DNA of 64,000 nucleotides from Woeseia oceani (GTDB lineage Bacteria; Pseudomonadota; Gammaproteobacteria; Steroidobacterales; Woeseiaceae), in assembly GCF_001677435.1 (NCBI RefSeq), contig NZ_CP016268.1:3213001-3277000 (forward strand), written 5' to 3'. The translations under genes and the position numbers were made by a program. Below the pieces are notes generated by a model. It had not been told where the DNA came from, did no database searches, and saw only the letters and a list, made by a program, of their open reading frames with translations. Of this stretch, positions 20,515 to 29,787 are shown one piece after another. Each line of letters opens with the position of its first letter. The first letter of the stretch is position 1.

Positions 20515-21414
20515 CTCAGTTACCTCGGACATCCGTCGAAATGACAATGTCCACAAGTCGTACACGCAAGCGGCAATTCAGGCGTCCTTCCCTGATTGCC
20601 AGAAATCAATCTGGAGCGTGCACAACTTCAACGATTCATAGTGGACGTGGCGCAACTCGCATACCGTTAACGCGATCACAATCTGTCGGTGTTTGTCGCG
20701 GATTTAGGTTTGTTCACACCAGGTCGTATTTACTACGCACGCAAAACGTACGCGCTGCAGTATAAGAGACCGACTACGCGCAAAGTAATGTCTCGAAAGC
20801 ACGACAGTACGCAATGTCAAATTTTGCAGACGCGCAATTTGACGAAGATCACATCACGCAGAACAATTCGTGCGCGCATCTTCGATTAACGATTCATTGC
20901 GTGGCTGATGAGCCGTTGTCAGATCAATGGACGAGAGCTGAAATTCTCGCAAAGGGTTTCGGATCGTTGTCCGTAACTGTCACTCTGTCTCCTTACGGCG
21001 ACAGTCTGGCGTGCCAGTAAAATCAGCCACTTGGCTACAAAGCCGGGATTAGCTGTACGGACCCGCCGACAAGCGCTTGACATATCGCGGCCCTCCGGGC
21101 GAGCGCAAGACCACTCCTTTCTTATTGTTTTAAAAGCTCTTTTCGACCTTTGGCAGGTAAGCACCACAGGCTGGCACAGCAATTGCTTTGCTTTATACCG
21201 ATACGTGCACGGAACGGTTTGGACGTTCATGCCAAACACCGGCTTTGTGAATGCATTCACGGTGACCAGTGTGAACTTGCTGCATAGTTTTGCCGCTAAG
21301 ACTGTGGGTCGACCCGAACGTACAAGAACAGTGTCGCCATGGAATGCGGGAAAAGCACTAACGACTACCGGCGCGCTCACTACCGCTGATCAAGCATCTG
21401 AAAATGGAATGACT
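20515..21414. other. Long non-coding divergent regulatory region
   Basis: About 900 bases without a convincing gene, unusual in this gene-dense window. It is visibly more AT-rich and less codon-structured than its neighbours, and it separates the two divergent arms of the cytochrome/envelope cluster. The frame of the downstream cytochrome gene stays open back to 21031, but that stretch lacks family similarity and a ribosome-binding site. It contains the 14-base perfect palindrome listed separately. I could not assign promoters with confidence. Confidence 0.6.
21247..21260. promoter_or_regulatory. 14-base perfect palindrome, possible operator
   Basis: GTGAATGCATTCAC is its own reverse complement and lies about 155 bases upstream of the cytochrome gene inside the divergent region. 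Such a site could bind a dimeric regulator. One copy only was seen, and a chance palindrome cannot be excluded. Confidence 0.3.
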
Positions 21415-22605
21415 ATGGACAACAGGATGTCGACCCGAAATCGTAAATCCTTCACTGGCGCAGTGCTGCGCATCCTGCCGCTTGCAGCCATCTGCATAGG
21501 CATGGCGAGCATTGCCGACGCCGGACCGCGCGAACAGGCCAAGCGCATTCACGATCGCATTGCTGGCGTACCGCCAACCGAAGCAGTGCTTTCGCAGATG
21601 GAAGCGGAGGTTACCGCCAACCCGATAACAGCCGCTTACACGGCCATGTCCAACCCAAACTTCTACAACGTCACGTTGAAGAACTTTGCGGCGCCCTGGA
21701 CCAATCGTGAAAGCAACGTGTTCGTGCCGCTGAATGACTACATCGCAACGGTCGTTGGCATGATTCGCGACGATGTACCGTTCAACACCCTGTTGTCCGC
21801 GGATTTGCTTTACGTCGGCGCACCGTCACTGGGTCTGCCGCCCTACTCAATGACGAATAACGATCATTACGAGCAACTTGAGCGTAACGGCCTGGATATG
21901 CAGACGGGTCTGGTCGCAACCGCACAATCAGCCGTCCCTGGCGGACTGCCGCCGGAAGCAACCGCAGGCATATTCACCACCCGTGCCGCCGCCGAAGCCT
22001 TTTTCGTCGCGGGCACCAATCGCGCGATGTTCCGCTTCACGATGCTCAACCACATGTGCAACGACATGGAACAGGTACACGATACGCGCCTGTCGCCCGA
22101 CAGAATTCGCCAGGACGTCAGTCGCAGCCCTGGCGGCGACAGCCGTCTCTTCCTGAACAACTGCATTGGCTGTCATACCGGTATGGATCCGATGGCGCAG
22201 GCCTTCGCGTATTACAACTTCAATGAAGCCACCGGGAGCATCGAATACACGCCCGGCACGGTTCAACCGAAGTACTTCAACAATGAAGACAATTTCCCGT
22301 TTGGTTTCCGTACACCGGACGACTCCTGGGAAAACTACTGGCGTGAGGGGCAAAACCAGTTCCTTGGCTGGGACAACGCACTACCAGGCAGTGGCAATGG
22401 TGCCAAGTCGATGGGCGAAGAACTCGCCAATAGCGACGCATTCGCCAGTTGCCAGGTGAAAAAAGTATTCCGCGCAGTGTGTTTGCGCGATCCGGAGGAT
22501 GCCGCCGACCGAGCCCAGGTCTCGCAGATGGTCACCTCTTTCAAGACCGGCTATCGCATGAAGCAGACGTTCGCAGAAGCGGCCGTCTACTGCATGGGCC
22601 AGTGA
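21415..22605 (+). CDS. Exported mono-haem cytochrome-type protein
   Basis: A 396-residue protein with a positively charged N-terminus and hydrophobic signal peptide (ending IADA near residue 40). A single haem-c motif CIGCH lies near residues 250-254, followed by TGMDP and further conserved aromatic/acidic stretches. It resembles the C-terminal region of planctomycete-type secreted cytochromes (DUF1585/1588-like), although I cannot name a family with certainty. ATG at 21415 is chosen because GGA lies six bases before it; the ATG at 21409 is too close. The next gene begins 11 bases after its stop behind a perfect AGGAGG. First gene of a three-gene operon. Confidence 0.7.
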   Translation: MDNRMSTRNRKSFTGAVLRILPLAAICIGMASIADAGPREQAKRIHDRIAGVPPTEAVLSQMEAEVTANPITAAYTAMSNPNFYNVTLKNFAAPWTNRESNVFVPLNDYIATVVGMIRDDVPFNTLLSADLLYVGAPSLGLPPYSMTNNDHYEQLERNGLDMQTGLVATAQSAVPGGLPPEATAGIFTTRAAAEAFFVAGTNRAMFRFTMLNHMCNDMEQVHDTRLSPDRIRQDVSRSPGGDSRLFLNNCIGCHTGMDPMAQAFAYYNFNEATGSIEYTPGTVQPKYFNNEDNFPFGFRTPDDSWENYWREGQNQFLGWDNALPGSGNGAKSMGEELANSDAFASCQVKKVFRAVCLRDPEDAADRAQVSQMVTSFKTGYRMKQTFAEAAVYCMGQ

Positions 22606-22616
22606 GGAGGCAGACC

Positions 22617-25109
22617 ATGAAACAGGTACTACATACGGCTACCCCTTACTCAGCCCTGCGCAACGCAGTCACCGCGGCCGCAGCCATCTTCGTCATCGCC
22701 GCTTGTGGCGGTGGTGCGGCAACGACCGAGAATCCGGTCACCGGCGTGACACCGCCGTCCAGCTATCAGGGACCACCGCCGGCTACCGACGATATCCAGG
22801 CATTCAAACTGAACGTTTGGGACAACGTTCAGGCCAGCAATCGTTGCGGTGCTTGCCACAACGAATCGGTGAATCAGAATCCGATGTTTGCGCGGCATGA
22901 TGACGTCAATCTGGCTTACGAGGCCGCCAACAGCGTTGTCGATCTGTCGCAGCCGTCGAACTCCAGGCTGGTCAGCAAAGTAGGCGGCGGTCACAACTGC
23001 TGGCTGTCGGATCCGCAGGCCTGTGGCGACATCATGACGACCTGGATCGAAAACTGGGTTGGCGAAGGCGACACTGGTGGCCGCCAGATTCAGCTCGACC
23101 CACCGCCGGAATCCGAACCGGGCTCCAGCAAGAACTTTGCGAACGCCACTGTGCAGGACTTTGAGAACCTGGTGCACGCACCGATTCTGACCGTTTACTG
23201 CGCCGGCTGTCATACTTCGCAAGCCCCGACATCACAGCAACCGTACTTCGCGGAAGCCGATGCCGTTACAGCATTCGACGCGGCGCGCTCACGAATGGAC
23301 CTGGACGATCCGTCATCGTCACGTTTTGTCGTTCGTCTGGGTAGTGAATTCCATAATTGCTGGGACGTAGGCTGTGCCGCGTCCGCAAGTGAAATGCAGG
23401 CTGCAATTCAGGCATTCGCTGACACGGTACCAGTCACTGAACTGGACCCGGCACTGGTCAACAGCAAGGCATTGCGCATCGTCGACGGTACGGTCGCATC
23501 AGGCGGCAACCGTTTCGAGAACAATCAGATTGCATTGTGGGAGTTCAAGACCGGCAGCGGCACAACAGCGTTTGACACCAGTGGTGTCGAGCCGGCCATA
23601 GACCTGACACTGTCCGGCGACGTCACCTGGTTCGGTGGCTGGGGCATCACCATCAACGATGGCAAAGCTCAGGGCTCAACGGCTGCCAGCAAGAAACTCC
23701 ATGACCTCATCAAGGGCACGGGCGAGTACTCTATAGAAGCGTGGATCGTGCCGGCCAACGTCACCCAGGAGATGGCCCGCATCATCAGCTACTCCGCCGG
23801 AGACGATGCACGCAATTTCACACTGCAGCAGACGTTGTACGACTACAATTTCCAGCACCGTAGTACGGAAACCAGCCTGAACGGCATGCCCGCATTGTCG
23901 ACGCCATCCGCCGACGAAGTTCTGCAGGCATCGCTGCAACACGTCGTCGCCAACTACAGCGCAGTTGATGGCCGCAGCATCTATGTGAACGGCGAGCTGG
24001 TCTCACAGACCGACCCGGTTCCATCGGGTTCGCTCGTTGACTGGCAAGACACATTCGCCTTCGTGCTCGGCAATGAGGTGTCCAACAGCGGCCTGTGGCA
24101 AGGCACATTGCGGATGGTAGCTATCCACAACCGCACACTGACGCCCAGCCAGATTGTGCAAAACTTTGATGTCGGCGTTGGTGAAAAATTCTTCCTGCTG
24201 TTCAGCATCGCCGACATTATTGACGTGCCCAGCAGCTACATCCTGTTCGAGGTTTCGCAGTACGACTCCTACGGCTATTTGTTCAACCAGCCGAGCTTCA
24301 TCACGCTGGACAGTGCGCAGCAACCGGAAGGCATTGCCTTGCAGGGCTTGCGCATTGGCATCAACGGTGAAGAAGCGCACGTCGGACAAGCGTATTCGAA
24401 TCTCGATGTGACGCTCAGCGCAGCGGAGTTTGGTGAACTTGGCCAACCACTGTCACCACTCGGCGCAGTCATACCACTCGAGAAAGGTCCGGAAGACGAC
24501 GAGTTCTTCCTCACTTTCGACTTGCTGGGTGACCAGACCTATGTCCGCAGCTCCGAACCGCCGTTGATCATTACGCCGGAAGACCTGGTGGCCGCCGAGC
24601 GGATAGGCGTACGTACGTTTGATGAAATCAACATGACGATGGCGACGGTTACGGGCGTTGACCCAACCACCACCTCCGTGGACATGACGTTCCAGAGTCT
24701 CCGCCAGTCGTTGCCGGCGATCCCGAACGTGCAAACGTTCCTGTCGTCTCATCAGGTTGCCGTTGCACAGCTCGCGATTGAGTATTGCAACGCCCTGGTC
24801 GAAGGTCCCGGCGCTGCCGCATACTTCCCTGGCTTTGATTTCAACCAGAGCCCGGCAGCTGCTTACAGTAGCGCGAACCGGAACCTGATTATCGATCCGC
24901 TGATCGACCGGATCATGGGCATCGGTATACAGACGCAACCCGATTTCACAACCGTTCGCGATGAACTCGGTTACGTAACGTCTGACGGTACGCGGCCCAA
25001 TAACCTGGTCGACCGGCTGTTAGTCAGTGCAGACAACCCCAATACGCGCGCAATTGCGAAAGGCGTATGTGCGGCGGTGCTCGGTAGCGCCGTCACCGTA
25101 GTGCAGTAA
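22617..25109 (+). CDS. Lipoprotein with two haem-c motifs and a LamG domain
   Basis: An 830-residue predicted lipoprotein (lipobox VIAAC near residue 29, then Gly-rich). Two haem-c motifs are visible: CGACH at about residue 77 and CAGCH at about 195, each followed by a similar pattern (a D-L/D-P-S-S/N-S-R-hxV stretch and an HNCW motif), so the N-terminal 270 residues look like a tandem cytochrome repeat. A LamG/concanavalin-like domain follows (about 300-520; YSIEAWIVPANVT..., IYVNGELV..., LGNEVSNSG). The rest is unassigned. Start ATG follows AGGAGG by seven bases. LamG domains bind polysaccharide or surface ligands. Likely cell-surface redox protein; function unknown. Confidence 0.75.
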   Translation: MKQVLHTATPYSALRNAVTAAAAIFVIAACGGGAATTENPVTGVTPPSSYQGPPPATDDIQAFKLNVWDNVQASNRCGACHNESVNQNPMFARHDDVNLAYEAANSVVDLSQPSNSRLVSKVGGGHNCWLSDPQACGDIMTTWIENWVGEGDTGGRQIQLDPPPESEPGSSKNFANATVQDFENLVHAPILTVYCAGCHTSQAPTSQQPYFAEADAVTAFDAARSRMDLDDPSSSRFVVRLGSEFHNCWDVGCAASASEMQAAIQAFADTVPVTELDPALVNSKALRIVDGTVASGGNRFENNQIALWEFKTGSGTTAFDTSGVEPAIDLTLSGDVTWFGGWGITINDGKAQGSTAASKKLHDLIKGTGEYSIEAWIVPANVTQEMARIISYSAGDDARNFTLQQTLYDYNFQHRSTETSLNGMPALSTPSADEVLQASLQHVVANYSAVDGRSIYVNGELVSQTDPVPSGSLVDWQDTFAFVLGNEVSNSGLWQGTLRMVAIHNRTLTPSQIVQNFDVGVGEKFFLLFSIADIIDVPSSYILFEVSQYDSYGYLFNQPSFITLDSAQQPEGIALQGLRIGINGEEAHVGQAYSNLDVTLSAAEFGELGQPLSPLGAVIPLEKGPEDDEFFLTFDLLGDQTYVRSSEPPLIITPEDLVAAERIGVRTFDEINMTMATVTGVDPTTTSVDMTFQSLRQSLPAIPNVQTFLSSHQVAVAQLAIEYCNALVEGPGAAAYFPGFDFNQSPAAAYSSANRNLIIDPLIDRIMGIGIQTQPDFTTVRDELGYVTSDGTRPNNLVDRLLVSADNPNTRAIAKGVCAAVLGSAVTVVQ

Positions 25110-25135
25110 ACAAGGACAGTAACGAGGCATTTGAT

Positions 25136-26761
25136 ATGGCCAGCAAACGCAATTCACGCAACTGGGACGCGCCACAACGGCATCCGGACCATCGGCGTCC
25201 CATCACCCGCCGCGACTTTGTTTCGCAGGGCTTTCTGTCCGGCTCGGCACTCGCATTGTCGGGCGGTGTTCTCAGCTTGTTCTCGAACCCGCGCGATGCT
25301 TACGCTGCGTTGTCGAGCGACCTGACACCGCTGCTCACCAGTCCGTGCAATATTGCAACGGAAGGTGCCGGCAAAATTCCGTTCATCTGCTTCGACCTCG
25401 CCGGTGGCGCGAACATTGCCGGTTCGAACGTCCTCGTTGGTCGTGAAGGCGGGCAAATGGATTTCCTCGGCACCGCGGGCTATGAAAAGCTGGGGCTGCC
25501 GGGCGACATGGTGCCGGGACTGAACGACCCGACCACCGGCCTGCCCTACGCGAACACCGACTTCGGCCTGGCCTTCCATTCCGACAGCGCGTTCAAACGC
25601 GGCATGGAACGCAGCATGGCACCTGGCCGTGGCGCCAATCTGAACGGGGCCATCATCCCTTCGCGCTCGGACAACGACACCGCCAATAACCCGCACAATC
25701 CTTTGTACGGTATCGCCCGTGCCGGCGCCGACGGTTCTATCCTGACGCTGGCCGGCTCCGAGAACACGGACTCCGGCGGCAATTCCATGGTTCCGGCCAT
25801 GATGATGGACCCGGAACTGCGCCCTACCAAAGTGGATCGTCCGAGCGACGTCACCGGCCTCGTGGATACCGGACAACTCGTCGGCATTCTGGGCCCGGAC
25901 GATGCGACGGCGGTAATGGAATCCATTTACCGGATCAGCTCGAACAAGATGAATGCAGTAGACACCGGTCAAACCGTCTCTGCGGATGCCGTTGTTAAAG
26001 ACATGGTTCGTTGCGGCTACCTGAAAGCGGCTGACATCGCGGATAGATTCGGCGCAACCCCGCTTGACCCGGCGGATGACCCGGCGATTGTTGGTCCGAA
26101 CGGCATCTTCTCGGAAGCCGAATTCAATGCGAACAACCGCGATGGCCAGGAATTCCGCAAGACCGCTTCCGTAATGAAGCTCGTCATGAACGGCTTTGCA
26201 GGCGCTGCGTGCATCGAAATGGGCGGCTACGACTATCACGGTGGCGCACGTGCCGAAGGCGAAGTGAAAGACGAACGGGCCGGCCGTTGCATGGGTGCCT
26301 GCATCGAATACGCTGCGCGTATCGGCGTGCCGTTAATGATGTATGTCTTTAGTGACGGCTCTTTGTCATCGAACGGTGCCATCGACAACTCCGCAGAGGG
26401 TCGAGGCAAAGGCGAATGGGTCAGCGATAATTCGTCGACGGCCGCCGCCTTCTTCATGGTCTACAACCCGAACGGCAGGCCCGCACTACGCGGCGGCACG
26501 CCCGAGGAACAGGCCAGGCATCAACAGATCGGCTACATGGACGCCAGCGCTTCAGTGCAACGCGCCGCCACGCCGGCCGCAAACAATGTGAACCTGCTGG
26601 TGAATACAGTTGTGCTGAATTACATGGCCCTGCACGGCGAAGAAGGGTTGTTTGCCAATGTCATTCCGAACCACGGCCTGGGCGACAGCTCGTTACGCGA
26701 TTCGATGACCGCTTTTGACGCCATCGTCAGCGGCACGATAGGGCCTTTGAACCCCGCCTGA
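25136..26761 (+). CDS. Tat-exported DUF1501-like protein
   Basis: A 541-residue protein with a clear twin-arginine signal (ITRRDFVSQGFLSGSALALSG near residues 24-44; cleavage after DAYA). The mature part has MGGYDYHGG and MYVFSDGSL, which echo the GGWDTHG and SEFGRT signatures of DUF1501 proteins of the alkaline-phosphatase-like fold. Tat export implies folding, possibly with a metal, before secretion. In many bacteria DUF1501 genes accompany secreted planctomycete-type cytochromes, matching the two upstream genes. It starts 26 bases after the LamG gene and is followed by two hairpins and a T-run. Homology to DUF1501 is by motif only. Confidence 0.68.
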   Translation: MASKRNSRNWDAPQRHPDHRRPITRRDFVSQGFLSGSALALSGGVLSLFSNPRDAYAALSSDLTPLLTSPCNIATEGAGKIPFICFDLAGGANIAGSNVLVGREGGQMDFLGTAGYEKLGLPGDMVPGLNDPTTGLPYANTDFGLAFHSDSAFKRGMERSMAPGRGANLNGAIIPSRSDNDTANNPHNPLYGIARAGADGSILTLAGSENTDSGGNSMVPAMMMDPELRPTKVDRPSDVTGLVDTGQLVGILGPDDATAVMESIYRISSNKMNAVDTGQTVSADAVVKDMVRCGYLKAADIADRFGATPLDPADDPAIVGPNGIFSEAEFNANNRDGQEFRKTASVMKLVMNGFAGAACIEMGGYDYHGGARAEGEVKDERAGRCMGACIEYAARIGVPLMMYVFSDGSLSSNGAIDNSAEGRGKGEWVSDNSSTAAAFFMVYNPNGRPALRGGTPEEQARHQQIGYMDASASVQRAATPAANNVNLLVNTVVLNYMALHGEEGLFANVIPNHGLGDSSLRDSMTAFDAIVSGTIGPLNPA

Positions 26762-26762
26762 A

Positions 26763-26823
26763 CTGGCCCCCTCCGGGGGCCAGGCATCAGTTGTGCCGGC
26801 AGCATTGCTGCCGGCATTTTTTT
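26763..26823 (+). terminator. Tandem hairpins, the second a strong terminator
   Basis: First hairpin: CTGGCCCCC (26763-26771) with GGGGGCCAG (26775-26783), perfect nine-base-pair stem. Second: TGCCGGCAGC (26794-26803) with GCTGCCGGCA (26807-26816), a perfect ten-pair stem followed by seven T. The second is a textbook rho-independent terminator for the cytochrome operon. The opposite strand is the 3' side of the M20 peptidase gene. Confidence 0.9.
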
Positions 26824-26847
26824 GCCTGCGATTCAGCGCACAATCGT

Positions 26848-28326
26848 CTAAAGCACATCCGAGCGCGTCAACGCTTTGGTCAAGCGATACAGGAATTCCT
26901 GTCCTTCGTAGTACGCCTCGATATTGATCCGTTCATTCTGTCCGTGCGCCCGGTTGTCGTCGATATCATTGAACAAGCCGGACACGCCGTACACGGGAAT
27001 GCCGGCATTTCGCAGGTAGAGGCTGTCAGTAGCACCGGTGCTCATCAGCGGGATAACGGGAACGCCAGGCCACATGGCCTCCGTCGTTGCTTCAATGGGA
27101 CCCAACACCTCGGCACTCAGCGGCGACGGCGGTGAAGGTTTTGCGACCGCGACCGGTGTAACCAGGACTTCATCACTGTCTATCACCCTCTCCAGGGTCC
27201 GTTTAACTTCGTCGATTGAAGCACCTGGCAGGACGCGGCAATTCACGTTCGCCGTAGCCCGTTGCGGTAACGCGTTCTCCGCATGGCCGCCGTCAAGCAG
27301 CGTTGCGACACAGGTCGTGCGCAGACGCGAGTTGTAAAACGGAATTTTCGACAAGTACTCAACCGCCGCGGGGTCGGGCGGTGACTTCAGTACGTTGCGC
27401 ATGGCCGTTGCCCGTTCGCCCTCCTCAAGCGGTGCCGACCGTTCGAGCCAGGCACGGGTGATTTCGTTCAGACTGACCGGGAAGTCATGGTCGCGAATGC
27501 GAATCAGCGCATCCGCAAGCTGGTAAATTGCATTCACCTTCACCGGCAGCGAACTGTGCCCGCCCGGATTGGTTACCTCCAGCGTGTAGCTCTGAAAAAC
27601 CTTCTCGCTCGCCTGCACGCCATTGAATACGCGCACACCGTCTTTTTTCGCGCCCCCACCGCCTTCATTCAATGCGTATTCTGCGTCAATCAATTCAGGG
27701 TGATGCTCCAGCAACCACGCAACGCCGTTGTGATCGCCACTTTCTTCATCGGCCGTCAATGCGACGACAATGTCGCGGTCCGGCTGGAAGCCTTCGCGCT
27801 TCATGTGAATCAGGTTCGCTATATGGATGGCAGCTTCGTCCTTATCGTCGGTGGTGCCGCGACCGTAGAAGTAACCGTCCTCTTCCACAAACGTGAACGG
27901 GTCCATCGTCCAGTCAGCAGGATCCGCCTCCACAACGTCGATATGGGCCAGCAACAGGAGTGCTTTTCGGCCATTGTCGCGGCCCCGGTAACGAACTACC
28001 AGATTGCCCCGGTCCGGGGTTGGCCCGAGGATATGTATATCTTCCTCGTCAAAGCCCGCCGTGCGCAAATGCCTGGCCATCGCCTCGGCCGCAACGGTCG
28101 TGTTGCCGGTGGACTGCGTCGTATCAATCTCAACCAGCTCTTTGAGAAACGCGCGTGCCATGCCCTCGGCCGATTCCGGAAGTGCCGCCGCCTCGGTGGC
28201 AACTGGGGCGGGTGCATTACTTTTTTCGCTTGTGTTGTCACCGTCGCTTTGACCGCAAGCAGCAATAAAAATTACCAGTGACAATGACAAGCCAATCAAG
28301 CTAACGGGGGTCTTCACTACGTGCAC
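26848..28326 (-). CDS. M20-family metallopeptidase lipoprotein
   Basis: A 492-residue M20/M28-type dizinc peptidase. N-terminus is a signal peptide with lipobox IAAC near residue 24. Zinc ligands and catalytic residues are visible in AHIDVVEADP, GTTDDKDEAA and ADEESGDHNG, and the dimerisation domain lies in the middle (about 230-350). Members act as carboxypeptidases, dipeptidases or aminoacylases; here it is probably periplasmic, releasing amino acids from peptides. GTG at 28326 has AGGAG seven bases upstream. Monocistronic by layout. Confidence 0.92.
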   Translation of the reverse strand: MHVVKTPVSLIGLSLSLVIFIAACGQSDGDNTSEKSNAPAPVATEAAALPESAEGMARAFLKELVEIDTTQSTGNTTVAAEAMARHLRTAGFDEEDIHILGPTPDRGNLVVRYRGRDNGRKALLLLAHIDVVEADPADWTMDPFTFVEEDGYFYGRGTTDDKDEAAIHIANLIHMKREGFQPDRDIVVALTADEESGDHNGVAWLLEHHPELIDAEYALNEGGGGAKKDGVRVFNGVQASEKVFQSYTLEVTNPGGHSSLPVKVNAIYQLADALIRIRDHDFPVSLNEITRAWLERSAPLEEGERATAMRNVLKSPPDPAAVEYLSKIPFYNSRLRTTCVATLLDGGHAENALPQRATANVNCRVLPGASIDEVKRTLERVIDSDEVLVTPVAVAKPSPPSPLSAEVLGPIEATTEAMWPGVPVIPLMSTGATDSLYLRNAGIPVYGVSGLFNDIDDNRAHGQNERINIEAYYEGQEFLYRLTKALTRSDVL

Positions 28327-28668
28327 GCCGACTCTCCTGTGGGTGGAAGTACGCTGCGCTCGCGCAGGCGCTGGCCTGAGCTACGCTTGAGCCAACATTA
28401 AAACGCGTTCGCTTGGGGAAAGAAACCAGCAACGCATTGGCGACCATCGACTATGGGAGCCGGATTACCGAACCATACCCGGAATCTTGTGTTCGCAGTG
28501 ATCGGCGAGCTTGCCTGGCCGGCAGGCATGCAGCGCTACAGGGTCGTCACACCAAGGCTCATTCTGACGGTTTTGACGTGACTTGACCGCTGGCAACAAG
28601 CTGGCGCAGCCAGGCGGCCGGCGAACCACTGTCTGTTGACAGCACCTCAGGTTCGCCGGCGTGCTGCG
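28327..28668. other. Intergenic region with a long perfect hairpin
   Basis: No gene seen. At its right end GCCGGCGAACC (28617-28627) pairs perfectly with GGTTCGCCGGC (28650-28660), and a second stem, CTGTC (28629-28633) with GACAG (28638-28642), is nested inside. It lies eight bases beyond the stop of the methyltransferase gene on the minus strand. There is no T-run, so it may stabilise the mRNA 3' end rather than terminate. The remainder likely carries the M20 gene's promoter. Confidence 0.6.
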
Positions 28669-29529
28669 TTACTGCGCGGGCTTCACGAAACGCAGGGTAA
28701 ACCGGTCCGACTCTCCAATCGTCAGGTACTTCTGCTTATCGGTGTCGCCCAGAGCCAGCGATGGCGGTAGTGTCCACACGCCTTCGGGGTGATCGTGCGT
28801 GTCGCGGGAATTTCTGTTGATATCCGACCGGGCGTCAAACACAAAGCCCGCCTGCTCGGCGAAGCGAATGGTACGCTCCTCTGAAAGATAACCATTCTTT
28901 GCTTCCGGGTCCTCGGTCGCCGCATCCGGCCAGCGATGGTCCACGACGCCGAGTACGCCACCGGGCTTCAACGCATCGAACATGGCAGTAAACGCCAGCC
29001 GCGCTTGGTGCTCGCCGTAGCCCGGTCCAAACCAGTTGTGCGCGTTACGGAAGGTCACCACCAGGTCGGCCGATTCGCGTGGCGCGATTTCAAGTTGATA
29101 CGGGAAGTCGAGATGCGTGACGATCACATCGCCGTATATATCGCGCGCACTGCCCAATTTCGTCAGGAACGACCCGAAGTATCGACGCTGGTAGGAAGCC
29201 GGAGGATTAACGCCGTATTGCGCCGCATAGAACTTGCCTTTTTCCTTCAGCGCCGGCGCCAGAATTTCGGTGTACCAGCCACCGCCCGGCCAGACTTCAA
29301 CCACTGTCATGTCAGGCCGAAAGCCAAAGAACGCCAGCGTCTCGCGTGGATGCCGGAATTGATCGCGGGCTTTGTTCTCAGCGCTGCGATGCTCGCCGTT
29401 TATGGCGCGATCCAGCGTTGCCTGGGTAAGTGCATCCATATCGGCGGCGGCCGCCGGTACCGTGAAGATCGCGGCAGCAACCAGCGTAACCAGCACTGCG
29501 CACCGACTGTAGAAAGATCTGCAACTCAT
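28669..29529 (-). CDS. Exported class I SAM-dependent methyltransferase
   Basis: A 286-residue protein with a signal peptide (about residues 1-27, ending PAAAAD) followed by a Rossmann methyltransferase: motif I VVEVWPGGGWYTEILAP near residue 70, acidic post-I region and a typical strand-4 ALKPGGVLGVVDHR near 170. It matches the group of predicted methyltransferases that carry export signals (COG4798-like). Export of a SAM enzyme is puzzling because SAM is not expected in the periplasm; many members are nevertheless conserved. ATG at 29529 follows a run of eight G. The frame is open far upstream, but that part is not coding-like. Divergent from the zinc-ribbon methyltransferase gene. Confidence 0.85.
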   Translation of the reverse strand: MSCRSFYSRCAVLVTLVAAAIFTVPAAAADMDALTQATLDRAINGEHRSAENKARDQFRHPRETLAFFGFRPDMTVVEVWPGGGWYTEILAPALKEKGKFYAAQYGVNPPASYQRRYFGSFLTKLGSARDIYGDVIVTHLDFPYQLEIAPRESADLVVTFRNAHNWFGPGYGEHQARLAFTAMFDALKPGGVLGVVDHRWPDAATEDPEAKNGYLSEERTIRFAEQAGFVFDARSDINRNSRDTHDHPEGVWTLPPSLALGDTDKQKYLTIGESDRFTLRFVKPAQ

Positions 29530-29787
29530 AGTCCCCCCCAATTGATCATTATTGTCTGTTGGATCGCGCCACGAATCGGTCGCTCGGCGCCAGCTTACTC
29601 GCGCCGCACTCCGACCAGGTTCGCCAGGTAATTTTTCCGGGATAACTGCAACCCGCCCACTTTGCGCCTGCATTACAGAGACCAGCCCGTTTGGATTTCG
29701 TTCACAAGTTGCCACGCCGATGGCACGGCTCGCCACAGACCGCCATAATGCCCACACCGGCCGCCACCTACAGTTGACCCGATAACA

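Noticed and set aside
21076..21115. TTGACA as a -35 box in the divergent region
   Set aside because: No acceptable -10 sequence 16-18 bases downstream.
21031..21414. N-terminal extension of the one-haem cytochrome
   Set aside because: The frame is open, but there is no ribosome-binding site, and the signal peptide begins only after 21415.
25154..26239. Minus-strand frame opposite the Tat/DUF1501-like gene
   Set aside because: Arg/Val/His-rich shadow composition and no start signal.
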